Shown here: positions 22,259 through 34,600 of the stretch, in pieces
Position numbering within the stretch: the first letter of the stretch is position 1
Layout of the letters: each line of letters starts with the position of its first letter
NCBI GenBank assembly: GCA_030867875.1
Contig: JAOWCC010001634.1
Span: 4,006,377-4,070,376, forward strand
Source of the DNA: Actinernus sp. WN-2022
Lineage: Eukaryota > Cnidaria > Anthozoa > Actiniaria > Actinernidae
DNA length: 64,000 nt
Direction: 5' to 3'
Made by a program: the position numbers and the translations under genes
Notes under the pieces: generated by a model
Database searches by the model: none
Seen by the model: only the letters and a program-made list of their open reading frames with translations
What the model was told of the DNA's origin: nothing

Positions 22259-22729
22259 AAAATCCAACATATCCTCGCTCTAGAATTACCAATAATCAGT
22301 AATTGGCTTTTGCTCTTCAATTATCAATAATCGCTAATTCTGGAACACAAATTAAACAATGACATTCTTAAAGCCAGTCAAGGATAAAGATAAACAATTG
22401 TCCAAATCCGAACGGCGGTAGACGCGCTTAGTGTAGCGGTCGAGACGCCTGCACTGCTAAGCACAACACGCAAACGATTACGAGTTCAAGCCCGAGGAGG
22501 AGCGCTCAAAACATTCTTTTCTCTCGTTAACCTTCTCTTCTTGTTTACCTGTGAACCCTAGCTCTAGGTGAGTGAGAACCCGTCGTTTACCCGCGAACTC
22601 GTCCGATGGTTAGGGTTCGGTTTATGGTTCGGGTTAGGATTTGTCGTAGTATTACCAATAATCGGTATTTCAAGCGTGTTTGCCATTTACTGATTATTGG
22701 TAATTGTAGAGCGAGGATGCGTTGGAAAA
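22259..22729. mobile_element. MITE with ATTACCAATAATCAGTAA ends, SINE inside
   Basis: The ends TCCAACATATCCTCGCTCTA plus ATTACCAATAATCAGTAA (left) and the near inverse (right) form terminal inverted repeats of about 45 bp. The interior contains the tRNA-derived SINE at 22381-22640. No obvious target duplication was seen. Confidence 0.65.
22381..22640 (+). mobile_element. tRNA-derived SINE, copy 1
   Basis: A pol III A box (TTAGTGTAGCGGT, 22428-22440) and B box (GAGTTCAAGCCC, 22482-22493) sit 41 bp apart. A body follows with CCCTAGCTCTAGGTGAGTGA and CCGTCGTTTACCCG. The same body occurs at 58855-59070, which shows it is a dispersed family. Confidence 0.7.
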
Positions 22730-22899
22730 TCAGGCTACCCGACTGTATTTCGATTTCCATTGGCCGAGAAAAGCGACGGTACTGACATTGTTAATGGCAA
22801 GAGACAAGAGGACGCTTGCGAGTTGCGAAGACAAAGTAGGATTTTGAACCCGAAACCGTGTCAATGTTTTGAATCGATATAAGTAGTTTAAACACTCAC

Positions 22900-23200
22900 T
22901 ATGGGACAAATCCAGCCTCCTGATTGGTCGAGAGAAGGGGCGGGGCGATGACGTCACAAGCGGCCCGCCGCGGCCCGCCGAGGGCCAGTATAGACCAAAC
23001 CCAGCATCCGGATTGGCTGAGCCCGGTATAGAACAAATCCGGCATCCGGAGTGGTCGAAACCAGTATAGAACAAATCCGGCCTCCGGATTGGCCGAGACC
23101 AGTATAGAACAAATCCGGTCCCCGGAGTAGTCGAAACCGTTATAGAACAAACCCTGTTTCCGGAGTGGTGGAAATTAGATCCCCTAAGGGAGTATAAAAA
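22900..23200 (+). promoter_or_regulatory. Promoter-like region with 38-bp tandem array and TATA box
   Basis: Elements in order: ATTGG (inverted CCAAT) at 22923-22927, GC box GGGGCGGGGC around 22937, CRE TGACGTCA at 22949-22956, then five units of exactly 38 bp (TATAGAACAAATCCGG ..., at 22989, 23027, 23065, 23103 and 23141), some with ATTGGC, and TATAAAAA at 23193-23200. An ATG follows at 23225. The arrangement is a compact polymerase II promoter. The array may multiply a regulatory site. Confidence 0.6.
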
Positions 23201-23224
23201 AATTATCTTTGTGGAGCGGTATTC

Positions 23225-24209
23225 ATGTTGTTTTGGTTCTTCGCCGTAGTGTCGATCGTCCTAGCGGCGGACGATGTGGAGAAAGCCGCGAACAATTTAA
23301 AGCGTTGACCCAACATTTGTACGTGGTTTTGGTGTCCGCGGCCATCCCTCAATGGAAACGAATTCGGCCAAAAGAAGGGTTTGCAGAGGCTTGGGAGATC
23401 GCTCGCGAAGGCTTTGCGGCGGAGCACCTGAAAGAATTCCTGCCTTTTTTGGGGCAGATGTGTACGGTGGCCGTGACGGAAGAGATGAGGAACGAGAGGT
23501 TGTCCACCCAAAAGCAACTCTCCGCCGACCAGGCGTACGGTATTTTGCAAGCTTGGAAAGGCAAACTGTGGGAAAATGGGACGGACGACATGGCGCGTTT
23601 GTTTCGGGGATTTCTGCAGAGGGTAAAAATAATGAACACCGAGTTGAGGAATACCTCCACCCTTCCCATGAGTCCGATGCACATCACTTTGTCCGCCCTG
23701 TACATGGCGGTGGTGGCCTAAGCGAACGGGGATTGTTTCCAGCGGGTGCAGCAAGCGGCCAAACGGGCGGCCAAACGAGAGAGCGAGCGATCATAGAAGA
23801 GTACGACAAAGTGAGTCGCTTTGGCATGCATTACGTTACCCAAATTCACAGCACTTACCCCTCGCAAACGATGGAAACCATGGTGGAAGAGATGACACTC
23901 GTCCCGGACGGTCTCTGCCCTTACCTCAACAATGTGGCCCACAGTTTGGGGTGTGCTCTATCCGAGGAAGAAGAAGACAAGAAGAAGTTGTCAGCGGCAG
24001 GGATGATGGAGAAGGCGTTGAAGAAGGTCCACTTGGATCTAAATCAAGGGATCTACATGATCAAGCAATCGGGCGTCATTTTCACCAACCCCCCTACCTA
24101 CACCTACAGATTGCATGAAGACAGTGGCAGGAAGGTCACCTACGAGAGCAAGCATCCCACGATCAAAGAAGCTCTCGAAGACGTTCCCATTTCTCCCCTT
24201 AGCTTCTAG
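23225..24209 (+). pseudogene. Unknown secreted helical protein, frameshifted
   Basis: From ATG 23225 the frame gives a signal peptide (MLFWFFAVVSIVLAADD) and then stops at 23309. A shift near 23305 opens the frame reading ALTQHLYVVLVSAAIPQWKR to TAA at 23719. The same frame resumes (ANGDCFQRVQQAAKRAAKR) until about 23790, and a last shift leads through EEYDKVSRFGMHYVTQ to the stop at 24207. Together that is about 325 residues, helix-rich and intronless, with GC-rich codons unlike the surroundings. I do not recognise the family. Two frameshifts and a stop indicate a recent pseudogene; sequencing error at homopolymers could account for one of them. The well-formed promoter just upstream (22900-23200) supports a once-active gene. 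Confidence 0.6.
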
Positions 24210-24242
24210 TTTCTGTAAAAACAGCCAATACAAATTTCATTA

Positions 24243-24625
24243 TGGAGAGCGCGAACATATTTTTTTTTCGTATCGAAGTCAGGTGGAATTGCCAAAATCT
24301 GGCGAAATTTTTTATGCTGTTAAAGATATGGTAATCACATGCGTGATGTCACAAGGTGTACTCAATTATATTCGTCCCCATAAATACTACAAAATAAGTG
24401 CATTTTTGGCCAGTTTTCAATTTAAATATGTAGTACTTTGAGAAACCTTGACGATAGCCATAATATTTTTTTAGAAACCTTGCAGTCGGCTTTGTGAATA
24501 TATTTGCGCAAACCTAGTGACGTCACGCATGTGATTAGCATATCTTTAACGGCGTAAATATTGTCGCCAGATTTTGGCAATTCCGCCTGACTTCGATACG
24601 AAATAAAATTATGTCCCTGCTCTCC
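24243..24625. mobile_element. MITE with ~115-bp inverted repeats
   Basis: Left arm 24243-24357 and right arm 24510-24625 share TTCGTATCGAAGTCAGG, GGAATTGCCAAAATCTGGCG and ATCACATGCGTGA blocks in inverted order. The spacer has no frame. It begins 34 bp after the stop of the secreted pseudogene. Confidence 0.75.
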
Positions 24626-26030
24626 AAATTGGTTTTTAATTGCACAAAATGGCTAAGGGAAGTCTATAATTTAATAAAATAAAATCAAAACGGGATCGAT
24701 TTTTTCCTTTCAAAGGCACTTTAAATGAATTACAATCATTATGTTATTTACTATACTGTAAACTATATTAACCGCCCAGCACCTAATAAGTGCCTCTTCT
24801 CTGCTATTAGTAATGATCCGACTGAATAGGAAATAGGCAAGGAACATTGTAGGCTAACTAACTTTGATATACACTGTGAAAACTGACTGGTTGGAATAAC
24901 CAATTTAAATGGTTATAACCATTTCATATTGGTCATACTAACCATTTTAAAAATGGTAGAAAATGTAACCATTGAAATTGGTAGAAATGACAATATATAA
25001 CAGTGTTGTAGCAACCAACTAAAATGGTTATATCCATAACCTACCAATTATATAATGGTCGAGAAAATGTTATCATTAAAAATTGTTAAAATTACATTAT
25101 GAAGTTTTTGATTAAATTACCTTTACATTGTTTGTGTGAAACTATTTCAATATAGATTAGTACATACACTGTTATTTTTAGGGAGTTAGTTTCACTCCGA
25201 AGGTTGTTAAAATAACTATAGAGTGGAATAACTTTTTTGGAGTTATTTTCACTCCTGAGCCCATTCTGTTCGTTTAAATCCCAAATGCATGTAAATTGCT
25301 AAAGCATTAATAAATCAAAAACAATACTTAGTACAAATTACTGGAAAGATCAATCGATCCATTCCGCATGAGCAGTTGTTCTCCTGATACACGAGTAGAG
25401 ACTGGTAACTACAGTACTGTAAATCGGTCAGCGGCAACGCTATGACGCATGCTCATGAGTACATGTAAATCAACGAACTTCAAGTTTAACGGCTCCCCGG
25501 CGAAGCAGTTTCTGAGCGTCTTAATTTCCTACAACTTCAATGGTTTTACAGCAAGTTAGCTAGTTTAAGAGTTTTGGAACCAAGCTAAGATCTCGCCAAG
25601 ACGTCGTTTGGACCTTAAATGGCTATTTCTGGGCTGGTATAATTGGAGGAAAACGAAACACTAAACACAGTTCGAAGATGACGGTAAGCCTTGCACATCT
25701 TAAAGTAATGGTTCCCCGGGTATGGTTCAAAGTAATTCCTAATTTACCTTCAAGTAGATATGTTGATCATTAGGTCCCTTAATAATACTTACAAAATGTA
25801 AATGACTATTTCACGGACGAACTAGCTATGCAAAAAACAATGTTTATGCACGTGGCCCAGGTTCTAACTGCGACCGAGCAGAGTGAAAACTTGAAGTCTC
25901 ATTACAACTTAAATACACATCAGCAACTCGAATTAACCATCCAGTTACAATCTTATGATATTGCGTTGTGTTTGTTCATTGAACAAGTTAATGCCGTAAA
26001 ATATCTTGGTAATATATTCTGAATCAATAT
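24626..26030. other. Non-coding, with dense AACCATTT/AAATGGTT inverted motifs
   Basis: 24895-25100 carries about ten short copies of AACCATTT or its inverse, and 25185-25255 carries GGAGTTAGTTTCACTCC and GGAGTTATTTTCACTCC. These look like decayed palindromic MITEs. No coding frame was recognised. Confidence 0.5.
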
Positions 26031-26530
26031 ACCAATCCAAGGTAATGTTTACCATCTTGTAGGGGGTGCAAACATGGCGCGAAATACAGTGTTTGTATGG
26101 GAATCCGATGCCAAATATTTTCCGTAAAATTTATGAATTTAAAATCGAATTTATGAAATATTCTTCAGATACAAACTTAAGATACCAGGTAAAAGATTAA
26201 CTGATCGAAATTTGAGGGATGTAGCTGGTTTGCTAAGAATGCAATCGTGTTTTTAGTTTCCCATACTATTGTCTGTAACAACGCGGGAAACTTTATAGAC
26301 AAATGTATGGGAAACTAAAAACACGATTGCTCGTTTCCCAGCACAGCTACATCCCTCAAATTTCGATCAGTTAATCTTTTACCTGGTATCTTTAAGTTTG
26401 TATCTGAAGAATATTTCATAAATTCGATTTTACGGAAATTATTTGGCATCGGATTCCCATGCAAACACTATATTTCGCGCCATGTTTGCACTGGCCCTAC
26501 AAGATGGTGGAAATTTTACCTTGGATTGGT
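26031..26530. mobile_element. 500-bp fold-back MITE
   Basis: The ends ACCAATCCAAGGTAA and its inverse, with arms of about 235 bp, are nearly identical across ATTTCGATCAGTTAATCTTT and AACTAAAAACACGATTGC. The central spacer is only about 30 bp. No clear target duplication. Confidence 0.8.
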
Positions 26531-26639
26531 CTTTTCAAACATCTTATTTTTATTAAACTTTTCTGACGTAATTAATATCCCAACTACTTACTTCAGTGTT
26601 TCAATGATTTCACAAATCCATCTCAACGGACTTCCTTGA

Positions 26640-27180
26640 TTATTTTGAACTAATGCCTCTGATAAACATCAATACTCTAACCCGTAAAGCTCAGGATAAT
26701 CAATATTTACATAAAACAAGTCAAAACTACTCAGTATGGAATACATTCTATTAAATTTACTGGTGCAACTCTCTGGAATTCTTTACCAAAACAAGCTTAA
26801 ACACTCCCTCCTCTTTCCTCTTTTCGCATACATCTAATAACCAATACATTAAAAGATTACTCACAGTAATATTATTAAGTGTACACTCGTTCTAACCTCT
26901 AACTTATACCTTCTAATATTTACTTCATCTTGTTGTTTTTTTTACTTAGAAGAAATGTACTTTTATATTTACGTAATTTAATTCATTTATATATATTTGT
27001 AGGGGCATCCTCTCGATTAGTTCTAGGCTATTAGTTGTCCCGTACTCTTTGTATCTTATCTTAGTTTAGTCTCTCAAATAGTTGTATTATTGTAACTATT
27101 TCTCCTTTTTTTCTATCTATTTGTAATACCTTGTAATTAATCTGATACATTGAGTCAAATTAAACTAACTTAAAACTTGA
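26640..27180 (+). mobile_element. LINE 3' end remnant
   Basis: The + strand shows, across frameshifts, a C-terminal RT tail (HKTSQNYS ... IKFTGATLWNSLPKQA) like those at 4.7 and 51.5 kb. An AT-rich 3' UTR follows, ending near TTGAGTCAAATTAAACTAAC. Confidence 0.55.
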
Positions 27181-28046
27181 ACTTTGAGTCAGTATATCTT
27201 AAGTTAACAAGGTCGTTTCTAAGCGAGTAAATAACTATAGACCTTAGGATAGACTATTACTAGTAGTGAACCTCGTGTCTCAGCTCTACCCAGAAGTCCT
27301 CGCAGGCACCAATATGCTAATTATGTGATAACTGATAGAAGTCGATCTTATGGTAAACTACTAAATAGACATGCTTAATATTGCCTGATTGCTACATTTG
27401 TCTATAGGTTGTTTGCCAGTAATTGTATTTATTTAGAGTAACATTTATCTTCAGGCCATTTCATGACTAAAAAAACAGAGAGTAATCCTTAGAATGTAGA
27501 CTTTTGTTTTAATTTCTTAATTAACAAAATAACATTAGATACTTCCTTTCTTATATATCACTTCTTTGTTATAGTGGGTGCTTCCAATGGGCACACAAAC
27601 ACCTTGAAAATAAAATAAAATTTCATTATTTCCCAAAATAATGTAAATTAAGTAATAGAACACTGCTAACAGTACTGTTGTCCTCTTTCTTTTTCAGAAT
27701 ACATGTATGCCAGAAAAGCAAAGATAGCACAGGACTGTCGGGTATACATGTATAGTATGCAACAGGTTTGCTGGTTGGATGAGTACAAATGGGATCATTA
27801 AAAAAAGTTAATTGTGCAGATAATTGGAAGGTAAAATTTCTTATAATAATATATGCTTACAACATTTTCTGGAATATTAATGCTAGGTATCTGTACAATT
27901 TTTCCAGGGTCATTTATTTGAGACCCTGCTTTTTTATTGAAGACCTGGCCTGGTACACTAGTTAAATTTAGACTGTTCCATTCTACCGATTTTTCAGCAC
28001 TTGGTCGCATTCTATCAACTAACTAGCTGTAGCATGGTTATAAGTG
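27181..28046. other. No gene recognised
   Basis: AT-rich spacer. The minus-strand frame at 27798-28010 has no domain support. Confidence 0.45.
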
Positions 28047-28470
28047 CAGGGCTCGAAATTAAGGGGAAAAAGGAGGCGTAATTTTACGCCCAGCTTAAAA
28101 AAATTAGGCGTAATTCTCCAAAATTTAGGCGTAAATGTCAAAGTTTGACAGCTCCGGCTATCTATGTTTCGCGCGGGAAAATAGTTTACATTACAGGAGC
28201 TGTCAAACTTTTACATTTTGCAGTTAAAAGTTCAGACTTCACACGCCAAACGTCGCCGCGTAATTAGTAAACTATGCATTTCAAACTTGAAACAACAGAC
28301 AAAAAAGTTTCAAATCGTTTTAGAGATTTGGAAATAAGACTTGTCTTCCAATAATTTTTACCCTTGTAAGAGGATCTAGGCGTAAAATTACGCCTAAGTG
28401 GAAAACGTAGGCGTAAAACGAAAAAATCTAGGCGTATTTACGCCCGTATCGGGCGCAATTTCGAGCCCTG
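28047..28470. mobile_element. 424-bp MITE, CAGGGCTCGAAATT ends
   Basis: Perfect 14-bp terminal inverted repeats CAGGGCTCGAAATT are flanked by AAGTG at 28042-28046 and 28471-28475. Internally the motif AGGCGTAA or its inverse TTACGCC occurs about eight times, clustered near both ends. No coding frame. The end sequence resembles hAT-like elements, although the duplication seen is 5 bp and not 8. Confidence 0.8.
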
Positions 28471-28475
28471 AAGTG

Positions 28476-29500
28476 GTCCACCCTTGGATGCTTGCACAGG
28501 AATACGTGACCCCCTCTCTCCATTTATAGAAGTTGAGGTCTCATTCACTAGTCAGCCCCAGAATATTATGCCGCTAGAGATTTGTTTACGTTGTTAGTGG
28601 TTATTTTATGTTTGCATAACTGGTCACATCAATACAAAAGCAATGTTTACTGAAAATCCGATTAGCTGATGAAGAAGGTATTTTTCTTAATTGGGGGCAA
28701 AATTGCGTCCTTTTGATTGCTTGATAAACACTTGCACAACTTTGTTACTCAGGAGGCCAAAGGCCTTGCACAAGTAAAAACTTAAGTCAAACAAGTTTCT
28801 TCTCTTCATGTTGTTTGATATTTGACACTAACCCGGTTTTCCCATGAGATAGAATGCACATTACAATGTATTCCGCTCTTTTTTCAAAAATGTTTGCCCT
28901 CTGAGTCTATTATTAACAACTAATCGCATGAGTCCTCGTAAACCTAATGATTAATTTCACTTGTGTCTGCAAAGTTGATAAAATTGCTCAAACACGTTCT
29001 GGTGAGAAGCCATATCAATGTCAGCAGTGTGGCAAGTGTTTTAACAGTAAGAATAGAACGTGATAGCTACAACTAGTCTTTCTTAATTTTAGCAACCTTT
29101 AGTAGAGCAGCTTTCACTTGACTATCCTAAAACCAAACGCAAAGTAATCACATCAGTTCTGCTTAGAATGTATGCAAGTTGAATGCAAAGTAATCGTCGA
29201 TTACTTTTGACAGTCAAGAGAAAGCCGCTCTATAAATATTTATACATTTTTATATCGTTCAAACATTTTGTCTCCATATTTTGTTTCATTTTCAAAAACT
29301 GTTGATACATTCTTAGCGATTTAAAATTAATTTATCAACCAAAATTACTTATCTGTTAGTTAAAATAGCTTCCAAAATAATTTGTAGTTAGTATTTGTTT
29401 GTGGATTAACTAGAATTTATTGTAACTACTAAACGAGTGTAGGTTGGTTCCTACCTAAATTATTTTTCTTCAATCAATGTTATGAAGCGGACTCTTGTCA
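28476..29500. other. No gene; one lone zinc-finger-linker-like fragment
   Basis: At about 28995-29045 the + strand reads TRSGEKPYQCQQCGKCF, the linker and start of a C2H2 zinc finger, then stops. It is a one-finger relic without context. The remainder is AT-rich. Confidence 0.5.
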
Positions 29501-29514
29501 TTAATGAATCTATT

Positions 29515-29892
29515 TTGTGCATGCATGCACCCTGCTGATGCCATGCATCAGTGCAGATGTGCCACAATTCTCATACATGCACCTTGCTGCATGTATGCAC
29601 ATGCATGTAGCCAGTGCATGCATGATGCATGCAATGCATGCACATGGGCCAATTTTCGTGCACGCAACCTCCTGCATGTATGCACATGCATGACCTCCTG
29701 CGTGCATGCACATGCATGCAGCCAGTGCATGCATGATGCATGCACAGGGGCCAATTTTCATGCACGCAACCTCTTGCATGCAGCCAGTGCATGCAATGCA
29801 TGCACAGGAGCCAATTGCCATGCATCATGCATGCATGCATACATACCTGAGAGATGCATGTATGCATGCATGCCACATGCATGCATGCACAT
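29515..29892. repeat. ATGCATGCA-rich satellite
   Basis: Dense ATGCATGC/TGCATGCA palindromic octamers with imperfect units of about 55-110 bp containing GGGCCAATTTTCGTGCACGC. Several long frames run through it on both strands, but all read low-complexity C/H/M/A peptides and are not genes. Confidence 0.85.
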
Positions 29893-29901
29893 TTTCGAAA
29901 G

Positions 29902-30228
29902 GCTCTGAACTTCAGAGTAGGGAACTTGGATACTCTGAACTTTAGAGCAGTCAATTTGGAAGTTGGGTGCTCTGAACTTCAGAGCAGGCAAGTTGGGTGC
30001 TCTGAACTTCAGAGTAGAGCACTTGGATACTCTGAATTTCAGAGCAGGCAAGTTGGGTACTCTGAACTTCATAGTAGGAAACTTGGATAATCTGAACTTC
30101 ACAGGCAATTTGGAAGTTGGGTGCTCTGAACTTCAGTGCAGCCAATTTGCAAGTTGGGTACTCTGAACTACAGATTAGGGAAGTTGGATACTCTGAACTG
30201 CAGAGAAGGCAATTTGGCTTTCTGAACA
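29902..30228. repeat. 30-bp satellite with internal palindrome
   Basis: Eleven copies of TCTGAAC-type units start at 29904, 29934, 29971, 30001, 30031, 30061, 30091, 30125, 30162, 30192 and 30221. Most are 30 bp, with 37-bp variants. The core CTCTGAACTTCAGAG is an inverted repeat in most units. Confidence 0.85.
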
Positions 30229-30392
30229 TTATTTCAGCTCAAGTTAAAGTTTTTTTGTATTGATTAATAAAGTTCCCTAAAATGGAGTGTATTTTAATGC
30301 GATTTTGCAGAAAAAAATTGATGAGAATATCACGAAATGTTTGAGAATGCGTTGTGTGGCATAGTCTGAGCCGAGCGCCCAAAAATGGAAAA

Positions 30393-31045
30393 TTAGTACC
30401 ACTCGAGGGGGCAAATGCTATCATACATTTTCTGAAAGTTATTGATCTGAAGATCAAGAAAATATATGATAGCCCTGTCGTATTTGTAGCTTAAGGGTGT
30501 CACGTGACCTTAAATTCAAAACTATGCATAATGAGCTGATATACACCATGAACTCTTTATTTATCCATATCTCTTTTGAATTTTAATGTAACGATGATGT
30601 TATAGTCGCAAACAGTTGGTTTATCAATAGGCTTTATTGCATGTATAAAATGTTATTAATATTCCTCATTGGGGTCACGTGACAATGACGTCTTTTTCAA
30701 AAAGAGCTACAAATTTAAGATAAAGCGGAAATAAAATATTATAATTAACCAATAAATACAAATTTCCAAGTGTAAACAGTAAAGCTACATTAAACTAAGT
30801 CTTATAACTAAACTTGACCTGTTTTTTCTTTGAATTTGTTATATTATCACGAATTTTACGATATTTTTGTAAACCGGAAGTAGTTTTGGGTACCCTGTGG
30901 TAAATCAGAAAATATGGATATTTCAGAGTTTTTCATCTTTCCAAGCAAATTTCTTCAATGTAAGACCTGCAACAACGGTGTCCATGCTATTGCAGTCGTT
31001 GTATTTGTTTAAGAGCCATTCATTAAGTCAGGAGTCAATTTATCT
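30393..31045. repeat. Left inverted arm of the 30.4-40.65 kb region
   Basis: Matches 39975-40652 in inverted orientation across about 650 bp with moderate divergence (for example AAGTAGTTTTGGGTACCCTG near 30880 against 40140). It contains two CACGTGAC sites. Confidence 0.75.
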
Positions 31046-31605
31046 CTTTTGGGTGCATGATGAAACTTCATTGTTGTGATGGACCTTCCTGACATATGTA
31101 CTGATACCGGTAATCATCGATGCTATACCGAAGGTTGGCATTATTATATCTGCTCTCTGGCTATCGACAGTTGGTAACACTAGACCTCATACACGAGTAG
31201 CTAGAAACCTACTGGGAAATACATGTATATCAATTATCATATGTAACATTATATCGTGAAATCACTCCTCATCCTCATATTCGTCATCTATGACTTCCAG
31301 ATTATCACTGTTCTCGTTTGAGCGGTTCTGACAATCCTTAAGTTTGCACATGTCAGTGCACTTCAGTCCATTCATTAGGCACGAACAACCAGGCAGCTTG
31401 CACGAGCGCACACATCTGCAGGACAATAGCTGCAATACAGCTTTTGGAGCTGGGTCACCATCCATCCAGTCTAGTGCAAGACTTTGGCCATCATCAGCGC
31501 CATCCAGACACCAGCCTGATCCAACCGGTGATGGAACGTCAGGGCATCCGACAAGACTTTGTCGCCATATTCTTGCCTGGTAGTTGGCGCGTTGACAGTG
31601 CTTAA

Positions 31606-34600
31606 GAGCGACTGTCCACTAAGATCGAGCAAACCGCGGCAAACGATGAAAAAAATAATATTCATATTTCGTTCAAAGATAGGCTTTGGTCAGTTAGTAA
31701 ACTTGCTGGGATTTTTTTTATTCAAAAATTTATTTAACTTTGAGAAAAATTTAAAAAACTGTTACGGCCGGCCTGAGTCCGAGACAGCCTGAAATAAGAG
31801 TGATTTTACCGGTCTCTCTAACCTTGCCCTGTACAAACGCTAAAGGAGCTTCGCATTTTTCAAATTCGGATATTTGTTTAGAAAGTATTGATCAACTGTT
31901 TGAGTGCAATATTTAGATTATAGCTTTATTCTCAAGATCCTGAGAGCCCACTTAAATACGCTGTATAGTTTGCTAATTTGAAAACCTTATTTCAGGGCAC
32001 TTTTTTGAAAAATAAATTTTATAGGTGGTATAATTCAGAATCCATTGAAGCTTCGTTTTTGATACAAGTTAGCATTGACCTAAACATATATGAGAATTAC
32101 TTTGGGTTATCTTCTCAGTGCTTCACACGAGCGGTGTGAATTTCGACGAAATGACAACATGAATTTGTAAACAGTCAATTCAAGTCTTACTCTTCGACAA
32201 TAGTGCAAAATATCGAGCAGAAACCTATTGAACCAGCAGTTTTTAACAATAAACATAACTTAAAAGAGTTGAATGAACTTACCCTTTAATCCCATTGCTA
32301 GAAAATCGATTCTTACTAAGTTTTCTTCCTTCTAAGTTGCCCTCTTCAATTGTTGTAATACAAGGTCACAATTACCAATTAACTGTTCGGCGGTCAGCTT
32401 CCAGACATGATGGAATAATAACGATTCTTGCATTAATCGAATGGCTTTTGACCACTTAATACAGGAAATGCATTAAAAACATACCTAGCTGCAAAACAAT
32501 ACAATGTTTCGATTGCATTTCGTGTTTTTGTAGGCAGCAGTTACAAGAGCGGATCCAGCTTTGTGCATGTCACGCGCTCTTGTGTTTGCGTGGTCATGTC
32601 ACGCGCTCTCGTTGGAGAGGGTGGGAAGGAGGGAAGGGAGAGAGATGAAATCAATGGGCGGGTGGTTACAAACCCTAGTGGGAACATCACAGGGGAGCAT
32701 TATCAAATTATTTATCCGGCTTATATCTCATTCGAACTTTCCCTAATGGTATTGTATACGCCTTCTATACAGTCAGTTGAGACTGGCTGTACTTCTGATA
32801 TGATTGAACCAGTTTCATATCCAAATTTGGTACGGCGCAAAATAAATAAGAAACAAAACAAATAACATCCAAATGGGTTGCTTAATGTTCACGTTCGGGA
32901 TACCATAGAGGCCAGCTTTTTCCCCGCTTCACGGGTTGGGTGTAGTCATGTAATGTGTGCATAACGTGAAATCTAGCAGTGTGAATGAAGAGCCGTGAAA
33001 AGAGCCTCTTGCTAGTTCATTCGCTATAACACAAGCTTTTGTTAGATAGATTATAGATAGATACAGCCGATTGCACTGAAATATTCTGATTTCACCAAAT
33101 ATCCAAAATTACCAAATACCCAAATTTTCACAATGCCGACTTTAAACCATGCGTATGGTGGCACAAAATGTCTTGTTCACGAAAACAAATTCTCGTGCAA
33201 ATTCCTGTGCCCCAAATATTGTGAAAATGCAAATGATATGGTATATGCAAACTAATATATGGATATAGTTGGTGGAATCTCGGTAAAAAAATTGTAACAC
33301 AAAGCAAAGCCGTGAAAAAAGGTCGGAAAGTTGAAATCTGACTCTGGCATTTTTCATTTCAAGGGGGGAGGGGGGGGGGAATACAGGATCTTGTCGCAGA
33401 CTCTACTTTCCCCCTCCTCTTTCTCCCCCTTACCCCCCTTATTTTGCGCTGTACCAAATTTGGTTATGAAATCTCAATGAATGGTTTACCATTCATATCA
33501 GAAGTACAGCCAGCCTCAACTGACTGTATAGAAGGCGTATACAATACCATTAGGGAAAGTTCGAATGAGATATAAGCCGGATAAATAATTTGATAATGCT
33601 CCCCTGTGATGTTCCCACTAGGGTTTGTAACCACCCGCCCATTGATTTCATCTCTCTCCCTTCCCTCCTTCCCACCCTCTCCAACGAGAGCGCGTGACAT
33701 GACCACGCAAACACAAGAGCGCGTGACATGCACAAAGCTGGATCCGCTCTTGTAACTGCTGCCTACAAAAACACGAAATGCAATCGAAACATTGTATTGT
33801 TTTGCAGCTAGGTATGTTTTTAATGCATTTCCTGTATTAAGTGGTCAAAAGCCATTCGATTAATGCAAGAATCGTTATTATTCCATCATGTCTGGAAGCT
33901 GACCGCCGAACAGTTAATTGGTAATTGTGACCTTGTATTACAACAATTGAAGAGGGCAACTTAGAAGGAAGAAAACTTAGTAAGAATCGATTTTCTAGCA
34001 ATGGGATTAAAGGGTAAGTTCATTCAACTCTTTTAAGTTATGTTTATTGTTAAAAACTGCTGGTTCAATAGGTTTCTGCTCGATATTTTGCACTATTGTC
34101 GAAGAGTAAGACTTGAATTGACTGTTTACAAATTCATGTTGTCATTTCGTCGAAATTCACACCGCTCGTGTGAAGCACTGAGAAGATAACCCAAAGTAAT
34201 TCTCATATATGTTTAGGTCAATGCTAACTTGTATCAAAAACGAAGCTTCAATGGATTCTGAATTATACCACCTATAAAATTTATTTTTCAAAAAAGTGCC
34301 CTGAAATAAGGTTTTCAAATTAGCAAACTATACAGCGTATTTAAGTGGGCTCTCAGGATCTTGAGAATAAAGCTATAATCTACATATTGCACTCAAACAG
34401 TTGATCAATACTTTAATTTCTAAACAAATATCCGAATTCGAAAAATGCGAAGCTCCTTTAGCGTTTGTACAGGGCAAGGTTAGAGAGACCGGTAAAATCA
34501 CTCTTATTTCAGGCTCTCTCGGACTCACGCCGGCCCTAACAGTTTTTATTTTTTTTCTCAAAGTTAAATACATTTTTGAACAAAAAAATCCCAGCAAGTT

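Noticed and set aside
23203..23754. 183-residue minus-strand frame opposite the secreted protein
   Set aside because: Antisense shadow of a GC-rich coding region; the + strand has the signal peptide and promoter.
29495..30166. Eight or more overlapping long frames rich in C, H, M and A, or in L-N-F-R
   Set aside because: They are translations of the ATGCATGC and 30-bp satellites on both strands; no start context, domain or codon bias supports a gene.
29902..30228. CRISPR-like array of repeats and spacers
   Set aside because: Unit of 30 bp with no unique spacers and in a eukaryotic context; a satellite.
32563..33735. Identical 60-100-residue frames on + and - strands
   Set aside because: They are the two inverted arms of the TTAA element; identity follows from the arm, not from a gene pair.
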